Source of the DNA: Streptomyces stelliscabiei
Lineage (GTDB): Bacteria > Actinomycetota > Actinomycetes > Streptomycetales > Streptomycetaceae
Direction of reading: 5' to 3'
Length of the DNA: 64,000 nucleotides
Assembly: GCF_014873495.1 (NCBI RefSeq)
Contig: NZ_JADBGF010000001.1
Span: 4,774,001 to 4,838,000, forward strand
Below are positions 16,795 to 24,787 of this stretch, piece after piece. Numbering within the stretch: position 1 is the first letter of the stretch; each line of letters begins with the position of its first letter. The translations under genes and the position numbers were made by a program. Below the pieces are notes generated by a model. That model had not been told where the DNA came from and did not search any database. It was given only the letters and a program-made list of their open reading frames with translations.

Positions 16795-19191
16795 ATGACC
16801 GCGCCCAGCTCACCTCGCTCACCAGGCGAACGCCCCGCCCTGCGCTCAGTCCTTCCCCTGCCCCTGGTGACCGCCCTGCTCACCGCGACCGCCACCGGAG
16901 CCGCGGTCGCGGTGGCGCCGCAGTCCGTGCGGACGCCCCTCGCCGCCGGGGCGGGGGCTGCCGCGCTGCTGCTCACGGCCGTCGTCGCGGTCGCCGTGCA
17001 CGCGCGCGTGTCGGTGCGACTGCTGCGCCTGCGGCTCAACGCCGTCTCCCAGGAGACCGGTCTGCTGCTGCAGGAGCGGGCGCGGACGGCCGAGGAGTTC
17101 GCGCAGGAGCGGGGCCGGCTGACGGAGGAGTTCGTCCAGGAGCGGGCGCGGATCGCGGCCGAGTTCGCCCGGGAACGGGTGCGGCTGACGACGGAGTCCG
17201 AGCGCGAACGCGAACGGCTGTCCGACGAGCGGGACCGCACGGCGGAGGAGATCACCCAGGAGCGGGTGGCGCTGTCCGAACGCGCCAAGCAGGCCGAGAC
17301 CGAACGCTCCGCCGTCCTCGCCGTCACCGCCAACGTGGCCGGCCGGATGCAGGCCCTCGCCACCGCCACCCTCGCCGACCTCCGCGCCATGGAGGAACGT
17401 CACGCCGACGAGGACGTCCTCGCCGACCTGCTCCACCTCGACCACCGCACCGCCCAGGCGGGCCGTCTCGCCGACTCCGTCGCCGTCCTCGCGGGCGCGC
17501 GCTCGGGCCGCCGCTGGGCCCGCCCGATCCCCATGGAGTCGATCCTGCGCGGCGCGATGGGCCGCATCGGCGCCTACCGCCGGGTCCGGCTGCACTCCTC
17601 CAGCGAGACCGCCGTCGCCGGTCACGCCGCCGAGGGCGTCATGCACGCGCTCGCCGAACTCCTCGACAACGCGGCGAACTTCTCGCCGCCGACCGCCGAG
17701 GTCCATGTGTACGTCGAGGAGGTCCCGGCCGGCGCGATCATCTCGGTCGAGGACTCCGGCCTCGTCATGGGCGACGTCCAGCTCCGGCGCGCCGAACGCG
17801 CCGTGTCGGGCGAGGCCACCGACCTGGCGAGCCTCTCCGGCACGCGTCTCGGCCTCGCCGTCGTCGGCCGCCTCGCCCGCAAGCACGGCCTGCGGATCTC
17901 CTTCCGCCCGTCCGCGCGCGGCGGCACCGGCGTCCTCATGCTCATCCCGCAGGACGTCCTGGCCAGCGCGATGCCCACGACGGCGTCTCCCACGGGGTCC
18001 GCCCCGGCCCAGTCGCCCTACGGGGGGGCGCGCGCCCCGCACGATCTGGACGCCGAACCGACGCCGATCCACTCCTTCCCGTCGGACGCCCCGGCCGCCC
18101 CTGTCGCCGACCCGGTGGCGGACGCCCTGATCGACTCCTTGTCCGGCTACAGGAACGCCACCCCCGCGCCGGATCCGGCACCGGCCCCGGCCCCGGGCAA
18201 CCCGGCCGGCGCACCGGCGTTCGGTTCCTCGTACGACGGTTCGTCCGGCTACTCGTCCGACTATTCGTCCGGTTCCTCGCAGGACACCTCGCACGACTCC
18301 TCGCACGACCCCTCGTACGGGTCCCCGATCGGTACTTCGGGTTCCGCCTTCGGTTCGTCGTTCCGCTCGTCGTTCAGCTCGGAATTCGGCACCGGAGAGT
18401 ACGAGTTCGGCTCCGGCGACGAGACCGCCGCAGCCCCCTCCGAGGCCCTGCCCCGGCGCCGTCGCGGCCAGTCCCTCGCCGACGCGGAGGCCCGTACCCG
18501 GGCCGCGGCCGATGCCGCCGCGGCCCGGCCGGAGCGGACCTCCCGGCCCGCCGAGGACGCGAGCAGCGGTGCCGTGCGGTTCAGCAGCTTCCGCCGCGCG
18601 GTGCGAGGCACGAGCGGCGGACTGGACCAGGCGTTCGTCCAGGGAACGGCCGCGGGCGACGAGGGCGCCACGGGTGTGCCGCCCGGGACCGGTGCCGCCC
18701 TGGAACCCGTACGGGACGCAGCCGCGCCCGCCGAAGCCGTACGGCAGCCGGAGTTGGAGCCGGTGCGGGAGTCCGAGTGGGGTGCGGTGGCGGGCTCGGC
18801 GTGGGAGCCCGGACCCGAACCCGTACGGGAGACGGACTGGGAACCCGGGCCACCCGTACAGGAGAGCGCATGGGTGCCCGAGCCCGCACGGGGCCTCGTG
18901 TGGGAGCCGGAGGCGGTGAAGGAGGCGGCCTGGCAGGCGGAGGCCGCCGCCGAGCTTCCCTGGGCGCCGGACCCCGCAGGGGAGGCCAAGTGGGAGCTGG
19001 ACCCCGTAAGGGAACTGGCCTGGGAACCCGCACGGGACACCCGCCCCGCCCCGGACGAGGACACCGGCTCCGCGTCCTACCCCTCCCCGTCCTACCCGGA
19101 CCCCGACCCGGACCCCGACCCGGCCGGAGAGCGGCTCCCCGCCCCGGACCCACGCACGCACCCCCACCTGGAAGGCGACCACACCCCATGA
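16795..19191 (+). CDS. cvnA: Conservon CvnA: membrane sensor-histidine-kinase-like protein
   Basis: 798 residues. Two N-terminal membrane segments (about 17-40 and 47-69) with almost no external loop; a long coiled coil (about 75-185) full of QERARTAEEF-type heptads; a dimerisation segment with LLHLDHRTAQAGRLADSV; an ATPase domain with the N box ALAELLDNAANFSPP, EDSG and TRLGLAVVGRLARKHGL. The tail after about 400 is long, disordered and rich in Ser/Tyr and then Trp-Glu-Pro repeats. CvnA proteins start the conserved operons (conservons) of Streptomyces, which with CvnB, C and D make a membrane complex likened to a G-protein coupled system. The next start overlaps its stop (ATGA). Confidence 0.88.
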   Translation: MTAPSSPRSPGERPALRSVLPLPLVTALLTATATGAAVAVAPQSVRTPLAAGAGAAALLLTAVVAVAVHARVSVRLLRLRLNAVSQETGLLLQERARTAEEFAQERGRLTEEFVQERARIAAEFARERVRLTTESERERERLSDERDRTAEEITQERVALSERAKQAETERSAVLAVTANVAGRMQALATATLADLRAMEERHADEDVLADLLHLDHRTAQAGRLADSVAVLAGARSGRRWARPIPMESILRGAMGRIGAYRRVRLHSSSETAVAGHAAEGVMHALAELLDNAANFSPPTAEVHVYVEEVPAGAIISVEDSGLVMGDVQLRRAERAVSGEATDLASLSGTRLGLAVVGRLARKHGLRISFRPSARGGTGVLMLIPQDVLASAMPTTASPTGSAPAQSPYGGARAPHDLDAEPTPIHSFPSDAPAAPVADPVADALIDSLSGYRNATPAPDPAPAPAPGNPAGAPAFGSSYDGSSGYSSDYSSGSSQDTSHDSSHDPSYGSPIGTSGSAFGSSFRSSFSSEFGTGEYEFGSGDETAAAPSEALPRRRRGQSLADAEARTRAAADAAAARPERTSRPAEDASSGAVRFSSFRRAVRGTSGGLDQAFVQGTAAGDEGATGVPPGTGAALEPVRDAAAPAEAVRQPELEPVRESEWGAVAGSAWEPGPEPVRETDWEPGPPVQESAWVPEPARGLVWEPEAVKEAAWQAEAAAELPWAPDPAGEAKWELDPVRELAWEPARDTRPAPDEDTGSASYPSPSYPDPDPDPDPAGERLPAPDPRTHPHLEGDHTP
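18720..19060 (+). repeat. Trp-containing repeat tail in CvnA
   Basis: The reading frame gives about nine copies, spaced 10 to 15 residues, of a motif with an acidic or proline neighbour around Trp: ESEWGAV, GSAWEPG, ETDWEPG, ESAWVPE, GLVWEPE, EAAWQAE, ELPWAPD, EAKWELD, ELAWEPA. DNA copies share gaaccc/gtacgg words, so it looks like a recent repeat expansion. Confidence 0.7.
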
Positions 19192-19802
19192 CCGGCACCG
19201 GTATCGGCACCACCGCCGACGACAGGCTCACCTGGCTCATGGAGGGACTGCTGGAACGCACTCCGGGCGCCCGGCACGCGCTCGTCCTCTCCCGGGACGG
19301 TCTGCGCCTGTGCCGTACCCCCGAGCTGTCCGTCGACCGGGCGGACCAGCTCTCCGCGATCGCCGCCGGCATCCAGTCGCTCTCCCAGGGGGCGTCCGTG
19401 GAGTTCGGCGACGGCAGCGGAGGCGTACGGACGGCGATGGCGGAGTTCCACGGCGGGGTCCTGTTCATCGTGGAGGCGGGCGAGGGCGCGCATCTGGCCG
19501 TGGTGACGGACGAGGAGGCGGACGCCGGTCTCGTCGGCCACAACATGAGCGAGCTGGTCGAACAACTCGGCGAGCACCTGAGCGCGAAGCCGCGCCACCC
19601 GACGAGCGCGACCAACCCATCTGCCGCGACCGACCCGACGGCCGCGAGAAACGCGACCGGCATCGCAAGGAACGCGGCCGGCACGAGGAACGCGGCCGGC
19701 TCGACGGGCACGATGGGCGCGGCGGGCACGACCGGCGCCGCCGCCGTGACCACCGCTACGACGACGACCGCGGCTACGGCTCTGGCGCCCCGTACGTCAT
19801 GA
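19188..19802 (+). CDS. cvnB: Conservon CvnB: roadblock/LC7 domain protein with long low-complexity tail
   Basis: 204 residues. Residues about 10-125 are a roadblock/LC7 domain: LTWLMEGLLERTPGARHALV, SRDGLRLCRTPEL, ADQLSAIAAGIQSLS and GHNMSELVEQLGEHL. In bacteria such proteins act as partners or regulators of small Ras-like GTPases (MglB type). Residues about 140-204 are a Thr/Ala/Asn repeat tail without parallel in the usual 130-150 residue CvnB, probably disordered. Coupled by ATGA overlaps both to CvnA before and CvnC after. Its usual GTPase partner CvnD is not encoded here. Confidence 0.88.
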   Translation: MTGTGIGTTADDRLTWLMEGLLERTPGARHALVLSRDGLRLCRTPELSVDRADQLSAIAAGIQSLSQGASVEFGDGSGGVRTAMAEFHGGVLFIVEAGEGAHLAVVTDEEADAGLVGHNMSELVEQLGEHLSAKPRHPTSATNPSAATDPTAARNATGIARNAAGTRNAAGSTGTMGAAGTTGAAAVTTATTTTAATALAPRTS

Positions 19803-20146
19803 GCCGGCCCGGCAGGGACGACCTGCCCGACCGGCTCTACACGCTCACCGGGGGGCGCAGCCGTTCGGCACCCGGAACGCCGTTCGACCTGGTGACCCTG
19901 GTGGTGGCGGAGAGCCAGCCGGTGCCCGGCATGCAGTCGGAGCACGTGGCGATCCTGCGGCTGACGGAGCGGCCGACGGCGGTCGTGGAGATCGCCGCCG
20001 AGCTGCGGCTGCCGGTGAGCATCACGAAGGTGCTGCTCTCCGACCTCCTCGCGGCGGGCCGGGTCAGCGCCCGGCACCCGAACCGGGCCACGCTGATCGA
20101 TCCGGACATCCTGGAGCAGGTGCTAGTTGGACTTCGCAACCTCTGA
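19799..20146 (+). CDS. cvnC: Conservon CvnC: DUF742 protein
   Basis: 115 residues: RLYTLTGGRSRSAPGTPFDL, then PGMQSEHVAILRL, AAELRLPVSITKVLLSDLLA, and the end ILEQVLVGLRNL, which is the standard DUF742 pattern with a winged-helix-like fold. Its function in conservons is not settled. Its stop is at 20146, 20 bases inside the P450 frame. In ordinary conservons the same 20-base overlap is with cvnD, whose first residues read MDFAS or similar; here the overlapping frame reads MDFATS but then leads straight into a P450. Confidence 0.9.
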   Translation: MSRPGRDDLPDRLYTLTGGRSRSAPGTPFDLVTLVVAESQPVPGMQSEHVAILRLTERPTAVVEIAAELRLPVSITKVLLSDLLAAGRVSARHPNRATLIDPDILEQVLVGLRNL

Positions 20147-21407
20147 CAACGGCGACGGCCACCCGTTCCCCATGCCCCCGCTCTCGTCCGCCGCGTCCGT
20201 CCCCGTGCCCCTCTTCGGTGCGCGTTTCCAGGGTGCTCCCGCCGCCCGGTACGGGGATCTACGGCGGGAGCACGGCGAGGTGGTGCCCGTGCTGCTCGAC
20301 GGGGGCCTACCGGCGTGGCTGGTGCTCGGCTACAGCGAGCTGCACCAGGTGACCAGCGATCCGGAGCTGTTCAGCCGGGACTCGGGGCTGTGGAACCAGT
20401 GGCCGAACATCCCGGCCGACTGGCCGCTGCTCCCCGTCATCAGCCCCGAGCAGCCGTCGGTCCTCGGCACGGTCGGCGAGCGGCACCGGCAGCGGGCCGC
20501 GCTGATCGAGGAGGCGCTGGAGGCGGTCGAGCCGCTCGAACTGCGCGGCCATGTCGAGCGGTTCGCGGACGAGTTGATCGACGTGGTGTGCGGGGCGGGC
20601 GCGGCCGATCTGGTGGGGCAGTTCGCGGCGCTGCTGCCCGTACGTGTGCTGGCGTACCTCTTCGGTTTCCGGGAGGAGCACGGTCCCGGGCTGGTGGTCG
20701 CGCTGAACGACATCCTCGACGGCCAGGACCGGGCGATGGCGGCGGAGGGGTATCTGCGCACGGCGATGGACCGGCTGGTGTCGGAACGGCTGCGGCAGCC
20801 CGGCGACGACGTGGTCTCGCGGCTCCTCGCGTACGCGCGCGCGTACGAGGTGACGGTCGAGGAGGTCACCCACGACGTGATGGTGATGCTGGCGGTGGGG
20901 CATCAGCCGACCGCCGACTGGATCGGCAACTCGCTGCATCTGATGCTGACGGACGAGCGGTTCGCGGCGTCGTTGTTCGGGGGGCGCAGCAGTGTGGCCG
21001 AGGCGATGAACGAGGTGCTGTGGGAGGACGCGCCGATCCAGAACGCGGCCGGGCGGTGGGCCACCCGTGACACGCGGCTCGGTGGGCGGGTGCTCCGTGC
21101 GGGTGACCTCGTCCTGCTGGGGCTCCAGGGGGCGAACTCCGATCCGCGGGTGCGTACGCAGGGGGCGCTCACCGGTGGCAACAACGCGCACTTCTCCTTC
21201 GGGCACGGGGAGCACCGGTGTCCCTTTCCGGCGCAGGAGACGGCCGAGGTCATCGCCCGTACGGGTATCGAAGTCGTCCTGGACCGGCTTCCGGACATGG
21301 ACCTCGCGGTCCCGTCCGGGGCTCTGGCCCGGCGGGCGTCTCCCTGGCTACGGGGGCTGGTGGAGTTGCCTGTGCGGTTCGCGCCGGGGCCGGTCCGTGG
21401 GGTCTGA
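20127..21407 (+). CDS. Conservon-associated cytochrome P450, CYP157-like, lacking the ExxR motif
   Basis: 426 residues from TTG 20127 (or about 411 from ATG 20172, PPLSSAASVPVPLFG). Heme loop FSFGHGEHRCPFP with cysteine near 365. I-helix reads AVGHQPTADW in place of AGxxT. The K-helix, usually ExxR, reads NEVLWEDAP: Glu296 and Trp299. Loss of this Arg is described for the Streptomyces CYP157 family, which sits in conservons, so this is probably a relative (family knowledge, not checked by alignment). Cytosolic monooxygenase of unknown substrate, needing ferredoxin partners not encoded nearby. Residues 1-11 appear to derive from a deleted cvnD. Confidence 0.87.
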   Translation: MDFATSDNGDGHPFPMPPLSSAASVPVPLFGARFQGAPAARYGDLRREHGEVVPVLLDGGLPAWLVLGYSELHQVTSDPELFSRDSGLWNQWPNIPADWPLLPVISPEQPSVLGTVGERHRQRAALIEEALEAVEPLELRGHVERFADELIDVVCGAGAADLVGQFAALLPVRVLAYLFGFREEHGPGLVVALNDILDGQDRAMAAEGYLRTAMDRLVSERLRQPGDDVVSRLLAYARAYEVTVEEVTHDVMVMLAVGHQPTADWIGNSLHLMLTDERFAASLFGGRSSVAEAMNEVLWEDAPIQNAAGRWATRDTRLGGRVLRAGDLVLLGLQGANSDPRVRTQGALTGGNNAHFSFGHGEHRCPFPAQETAEVIARTGIEVVLDRLPDMDLAVPSGALARRASPWLRGLVELPVRFAPGPVRGV

Positions 21408-21704
21408 CGTGCCGGGGTGTGTTTCGCCCCCGCCGCCCCTACCCGTCCCTCCCCCAGGGGCTGCGCCCCTTCGACCCCCAGCTGACCGCCCGGTGGGGGC
21501 TTGTCGCGCAGTTCCCCGCGCCCCTGAAAAGCAGGGGCTGCGCCCGCTGCTTTTCAGGGGCGCGGGGCCTGGGCCTTCAGGGACGCGGGGAACTGTGCGA
21601 GCAACCACGACGGACCCGCGCCCGCCGACGCACCCGCACCCCCGAGTCATCAGGCACCCCCACCCGTCTCACCCGACGGACGACGTTTCGCCCAGGTTTC
21701 GCGG
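21408..21704. repeat. Intergenic region with dispersed GC-rich hairpin repeat
   Basis: No gene. Positions 21494-21610 hold ggggcttgtcgcgcagttcc, then ccgcgcccct, a hairpin (gaaaagcaggggctgcgccc paired with gctgcttttcagggg), and the inverted partner gcggggaactgtgcga. It is one of about eight copies of this motif in intergenic spaces of the window. It probably serves as the P450 terminator as well (inference). Confidence 0.6.
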
Positions 21705-21710
21705 AGCGGC

Positions 21711-21716
21711 TAGGCT
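21711..21716 (+). promoter_or_regulatory. -10 hexamer of a leaderless serC promoter
   Basis: taggct fits TAnnnT and ends eight bases before the GTG at 21725, so the transcript probably begins at or beside the start codon. No good -35 is visible; tttcg lies about 20 bases upstream. Confidence 0.5.
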
Positions 21717-21724
21717 CCATGCCC

Positions 21725-22843
21725 GTGGCTGATATCCAGATCCCCGCTGACATCAAGCCCGCCGACGGACGTTTCGGCGCGGGCCCCTCCAAGGTTCGGA
21801 CGGAGGCGCTGGACGCGCTGGCCGCGACCGGCACCTCTCTGCTCGGCACCTCGCACCGCCAGGCCCCGGTGAAGAACCTGGTCGGCCAGGTCCGTGAGGG
21901 CATCAGCGAGCTGTTCTCCCTGCCCGAGGGCTACGAGGTCGTCCTCGGCAACGGCGGCTCCACGGCCTTCTGGGACATCGCGACCCACGGCCTGATCGAG
22001 AACAAGAGCCAGCACCTGACCTTCGGCGAGTTCAGCTCGAAGTTCGCCAAGGCCGCGAAGCTCGCCCCCTGGCTCGCCGAGCCGACGGTCGTCTCCTCCG
22101 ACCCCGGCACGCACCCGGAGCCGGCCGCCGAGGCGGGCGTCGACGTCTACGCCTTCACGCACAACGAGACGTCCACCGGTGTCGCCGCCCCGCTGAACCG
22201 CGTGGCCGGCGCGGACGAGGGCGCCCTCGTCCTGGTCGACGCCACGTCCGGCGCGGGCGGCCTGCCCGTCGACATCGCCGAGACCGACGTCTACTACTTC
22301 GCCCCGCAGAAGTCCTTCGCCTCCGACGGCGGCCTCTGGATCGGCGTCTTCTCCCCGGCCGCCATCGAGCGCGCCGAGCGGATCCACGCCTCCGGCCGCC
22401 ACATCCCGGAGTTCTTCAGCCTCCCCACGGCGATCGACAACTCCCGCAAGAACCAGACGTACAACACCCCGGCGCTCGCGACCCTCTTCCTGCTCGACCA
22501 GCAGCTGAAGTGGATCAACGGCCAGGGCGGTCTGAGCTGGTCCACGGCCCGGACGAAGGACTCCTCGACCCGCCTCTACACCTGGGCGGAGGAGAGCAAG
22601 TACGCGAGCCCGTTCGTCACGGACGCGGCCAAGCGCTCCCAGGTCATCGGCACGATCGACTTCTCGGACGAGATCGACGCCGCCGCCGTCGCCAAGGTCC
22701 TGCGCGCCAACGGCATCGTCGACACCGAGCCCTACCGCAAGCTCGGCCGCAACCAGCTGCGCGTCGCCATGTTCCCGGCGATCGCCCCGGACGACGTCGA
22801 GGCGCTCACCAAGTGCGTCGACCACGTGATCGAGAAGCTCTGA
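21725..22843 (+). CDS. serC: Phosphoserine aminotransferase SerC
   Basis: 372 residues from GTG 21725 (MADIQIPADIKPADGRFGAG). An ATG two codons upstream (21719) is possible, but the -10 hexamer ends only two bases before it. Class V aminotransferase: GPSKVRTEAL, substrate loop LLGTSHRQ, VLGNGGSTAFWD, and the PLP lysine in YFAPQKSFASDGG. It transaminates 3-phosphohydroxypyruvate with glutamate in serine synthesis and can serve vitamin B6 synthesis. The short, tightly related actinobacterial form matches in length. Single gene with its own leaderless promoter and a strong terminator. Confidence 0.95.
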   Translation: MADIQIPADIKPADGRFGAGPSKVRTEALDALAATGTSLLGTSHRQAPVKNLVGQVREGISELFSLPEGYEVVLGNGGSTAFWDIATHGLIENKSQHLTFGEFSSKFAKAAKLAPWLAEPTVVSSDPGTHPEPAAEAGVDVYAFTHNETSTGVAAPLNRVAGADEGALVLVDATSGAGGLPVDIAETDVYYFAPQKSFASDGGLWIGVFSPAAIERAERIHASGRHIPEFFSLPTAIDNSRKNQTYNTPALATLFLLDQQLKWINGQGGLSWSTARTKDSSTRLYTWAEESKYASPFVTDAAKRSQVIGTIDFSDEIDAAAVAKVLRANGIVDTEPYRKLGRNQLRVAMFPAIAPDDVEALTKCVDHVIEKL

Positions 22844-22870
22844 TCATCGGCGTACGACACGTACGACGCT

Positions 22871-22905
22871 GAAGGGCGCCCGGCACATGGTGCCGGGCGC
22901 CCTTC
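22871..22905. terminator. Strong hairpin terminator between serC and the peptidase gene
   Basis: Sixteen-base perfect stem, GAAGGGCGCCCGGCAC with its complement, around a three-base loop ATG. It sits 27 bases after the serC stop and 18 before the convergent peptidase stop, so it can end both transcripts. No U-tract follows, as usual in Streptomyces. Confidence 0.85.
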
Positions 22906-22923
22906 TCGTGGGTTACCGCGCGG

Positions 22924-24540
22924 TCAGCCTCGGAAGCCGAGTATGCCGTGCAGGGTCTCACCGCTGGTCGCGCCGGCCCCGCCGACGGTGCTCAGGGTGG
23001 ACTGCGCCGACTTCTGCTCGGCGGGCGCCGGCGTCGGGTCGGGCAGCTTCTTGCACGTGGCGTCGGCCGTGCCCTTGCCGTGCGGCACCTTGCCGTTGGT
23101 CAGGTACGTCGCCAGGTACTTGTCGAGGCAGCTGTTGCCGCTCAGCGAGATGCCGTGGTTGCCGCCGCCCTGCTCGACGACCAGGCTGGAGTTCTTGAGC
23201 AGCTTGTGGACGGTGACCCCACCCTGGTACGGGGTGGCCGCGTCGTCCGTCGCCTGGAACAGCAGCGTCGGCGGGAGCTTGGAGTTGGCGATGCTCACCG
23301 GCTTCAGCGACTTGGTCGGCCAGAACGCGCACGGCGCGTTGTACCAGGCGTTGTTCCAGGCCATGAACGGGGCCTTCTTGTAGACCGCCCAGTTGTCCTT
23401 GGTCCACTTCTTCCAGTCGCGCGGCCAGGACGCGTCACGGCACTGCACCGAGGTGTAGACGCTGTAGCCGTTGTCGCCGGAGGAGTCGATGGCGGCGAAG
23501 TTGTCGTACGCGTCCACCAGCGGGGCGGTGTCCTTGTCGTTCACGTACGCCGCGAACGCCTCGGCCAGGAAGGGCCAGTAGCCGTTGTAGTAGCCGCCCG
23601 GGATGAAGGTGTCCTCCAGCTCGGAGGCGCCCACCTTGCCCTCAGCCGGCTTCTTGGCGAGGGCGTCCCGCATGGCGTACCACTTGGCTTCGATCTTCTT
23701 CGGATCGGTGCCGAGCTTGTACGTGGAGTTGTACTTCGCGACCCACTTCGTGAACGCCTTGTGGCGCTTGTCGAAGGCGTAGTCCTGGTCGAGGTTGTCC
23801 TGGTACCAGACGCCCGTCGGGTCCACGATCGAGTCCAGCACCAGGCGCCGCACCCGCTGCGGGTACAGCTTGGCGTAGACGGCGCCGAGGTACGTGCCGT
23901 ACGAGTAGCCGAAGTAGTTGATCTTCTTCGCGCCGAGGGACTTACGGATCGAGTCCAGGTCCTTCACGGCGCTGATCGTGTTGATGTACGGCAGGACGTC
24001 CTTGTACTTGGTGCCGCAGGCCTTGGCGAAGGACTGGGCGCGCTTGACGTTGGCCGTCTCGATCGCGGACGTGCTGGGCACGGAGTCCGGGCGCACCGGG
24101 TCGAAGTAACCGGGCTTGCAGTCCAGGGCGGGCTTGCTCGCGCCCACTCCCCGCGGGTCGAAGCCGATGACGTCGTACTGCGCGGCGACCTTCTTCGGCA
24201 GCGAGGACGCGACGAACGAGGCCAGACCCGTACCGCTGCCACCGGGGCCGCCCGGGTTGACCAGCAGCGGGCCCTGGTACGTCTTCGAGGTGTGCGGCAC
24301 GCGGGACAGCGCCAGCGTGATCTTCTTCCCGTTCGGCTTCGCGTAGTCGAGCGGCACCTTCACCGAGCCGCACTGGAGCGTCGGCGAGTTGTCGGTGGCG
24401 CACTTCTTCCAGGCGACCTTCGCGGCGGCGGCCTGGACGGTGTTCGCGGAGGGCGACCCGCTGGCGTTGGCGGGGACGGCGCTGAGCGTCCCGGCCAGAA
24501 CGACGCCGGCGCCGCACAGCACGGCTGCGCTTCTTCTCAT
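22924..24540 (-). CDS. Secreted tripeptidyl aminopeptidase, alpha/beta hydrolase
   Basis: 538 residues. Signal peptide MRRSAAVLCGAGVVLAGTLS ending near AVPANASG. Then a hydrolase fold of the Tap/Slp family of Streptomyces: VNPGGPGGSGTG (oxyanion hole), FDPRGVGAS, nucleophile elbow GYSYGTYLG, acid in QATDDAATP and histidine in QGGGNHGIS. A C-terminal TAP-like domain closes with cysteine residues likely in disulfides. Releases N-terminal tripeptides outside the cell, using proteins as nitrogen source. ATG 24540 has AGAGAGAA upstream; the in-frame extension to 24624 lacks signal-peptide character. Its promoter region contains a large inverted repeat. Confidence 0.9.
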   Translation of the reverse strand: MRRSAAVLCGAGVVLAGTLSAVPANASGSPSANTVQAAAAKVAWKKCATDNSPTLQCGSVKVPLDYAKPNGKKITLALSRVPHTSKTYQGPLLVNPGGPGGSGTGLASFVASSLPKKVAAQYDVIGFDPRGVGASKPALDCKPGYFDPVRPDSVPSTSAIETANVKRAQSFAKACGTKYKDVLPYINTISAVKDLDSIRKSLGAKKINYFGYSYGTYLGAVYAKLYPQRVRRLVLDSIVDPTGVWYQDNLDQDYAFDKRHKAFTKWVAKYNSTYKLGTDPKKIEAKWYAMRDALAKKPAEGKVGASELEDTFIPGGYYNGYWPFLAEAFAAYVNDKDTAPLVDAYDNFAAIDSSGDNGYSVYTSVQCRDASWPRDWKKWTKDNWAVYKKAPFMAWNNAWYNAPCAFWPTKSLKPVSIANSKLPPTLLFQATDDAATPYQGGVTVHKLLKNSSLVVEQGGGNHGISLSGNSCLDKYLATYLTNGKVPHGKGTADATCKKLPDPTPAPAEQKSAQSTLSTVGGAGATSGETLHGILGFRG

Positions 24541-24787
24541 GAAGTTCTCTCTGAACGATGGGGGGTTCAGGTCCGCGAGGTTCGCGGTCCAGGCCGCATG
24601 GTTCCCGAAGATCACGCCCGGCAATAACTTATTCGACCAAGACTTGACCGAATTGAGTCATTGCTTACTCTCAAATGACTCACAGAAAGGGGCAGTTACA
24701 CCAATCCGGACACATGGTTCCGGACGGCCGCTCGCCGTCGACGAGGGCACCCGGCGGGCCCCGGGCGCCCCCCTCACACCCCGCGCG
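24541..24787. promoter_or_regulatory. Peptidase upstream region with inverted repeat and opposing promoter
   Basis: AT-richer island in an otherwise GC-rich window. TGAGTCATT (24654-24662) and AATGACTCA (24674-24682) form a perfect 9-base inverted repeat with 11-base spacer. On the plus strand, ttgacc (24644-24649) and tactct (24666-24671), spaced 16, form a good housekeeping-type promoter pointing away from the peptidase gene, where no plausible plus-strand gene follows. On the minus strand, taagtt (in aataacttatt around 24622-24632) can be the peptidase -10. Confidence 0.55.
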
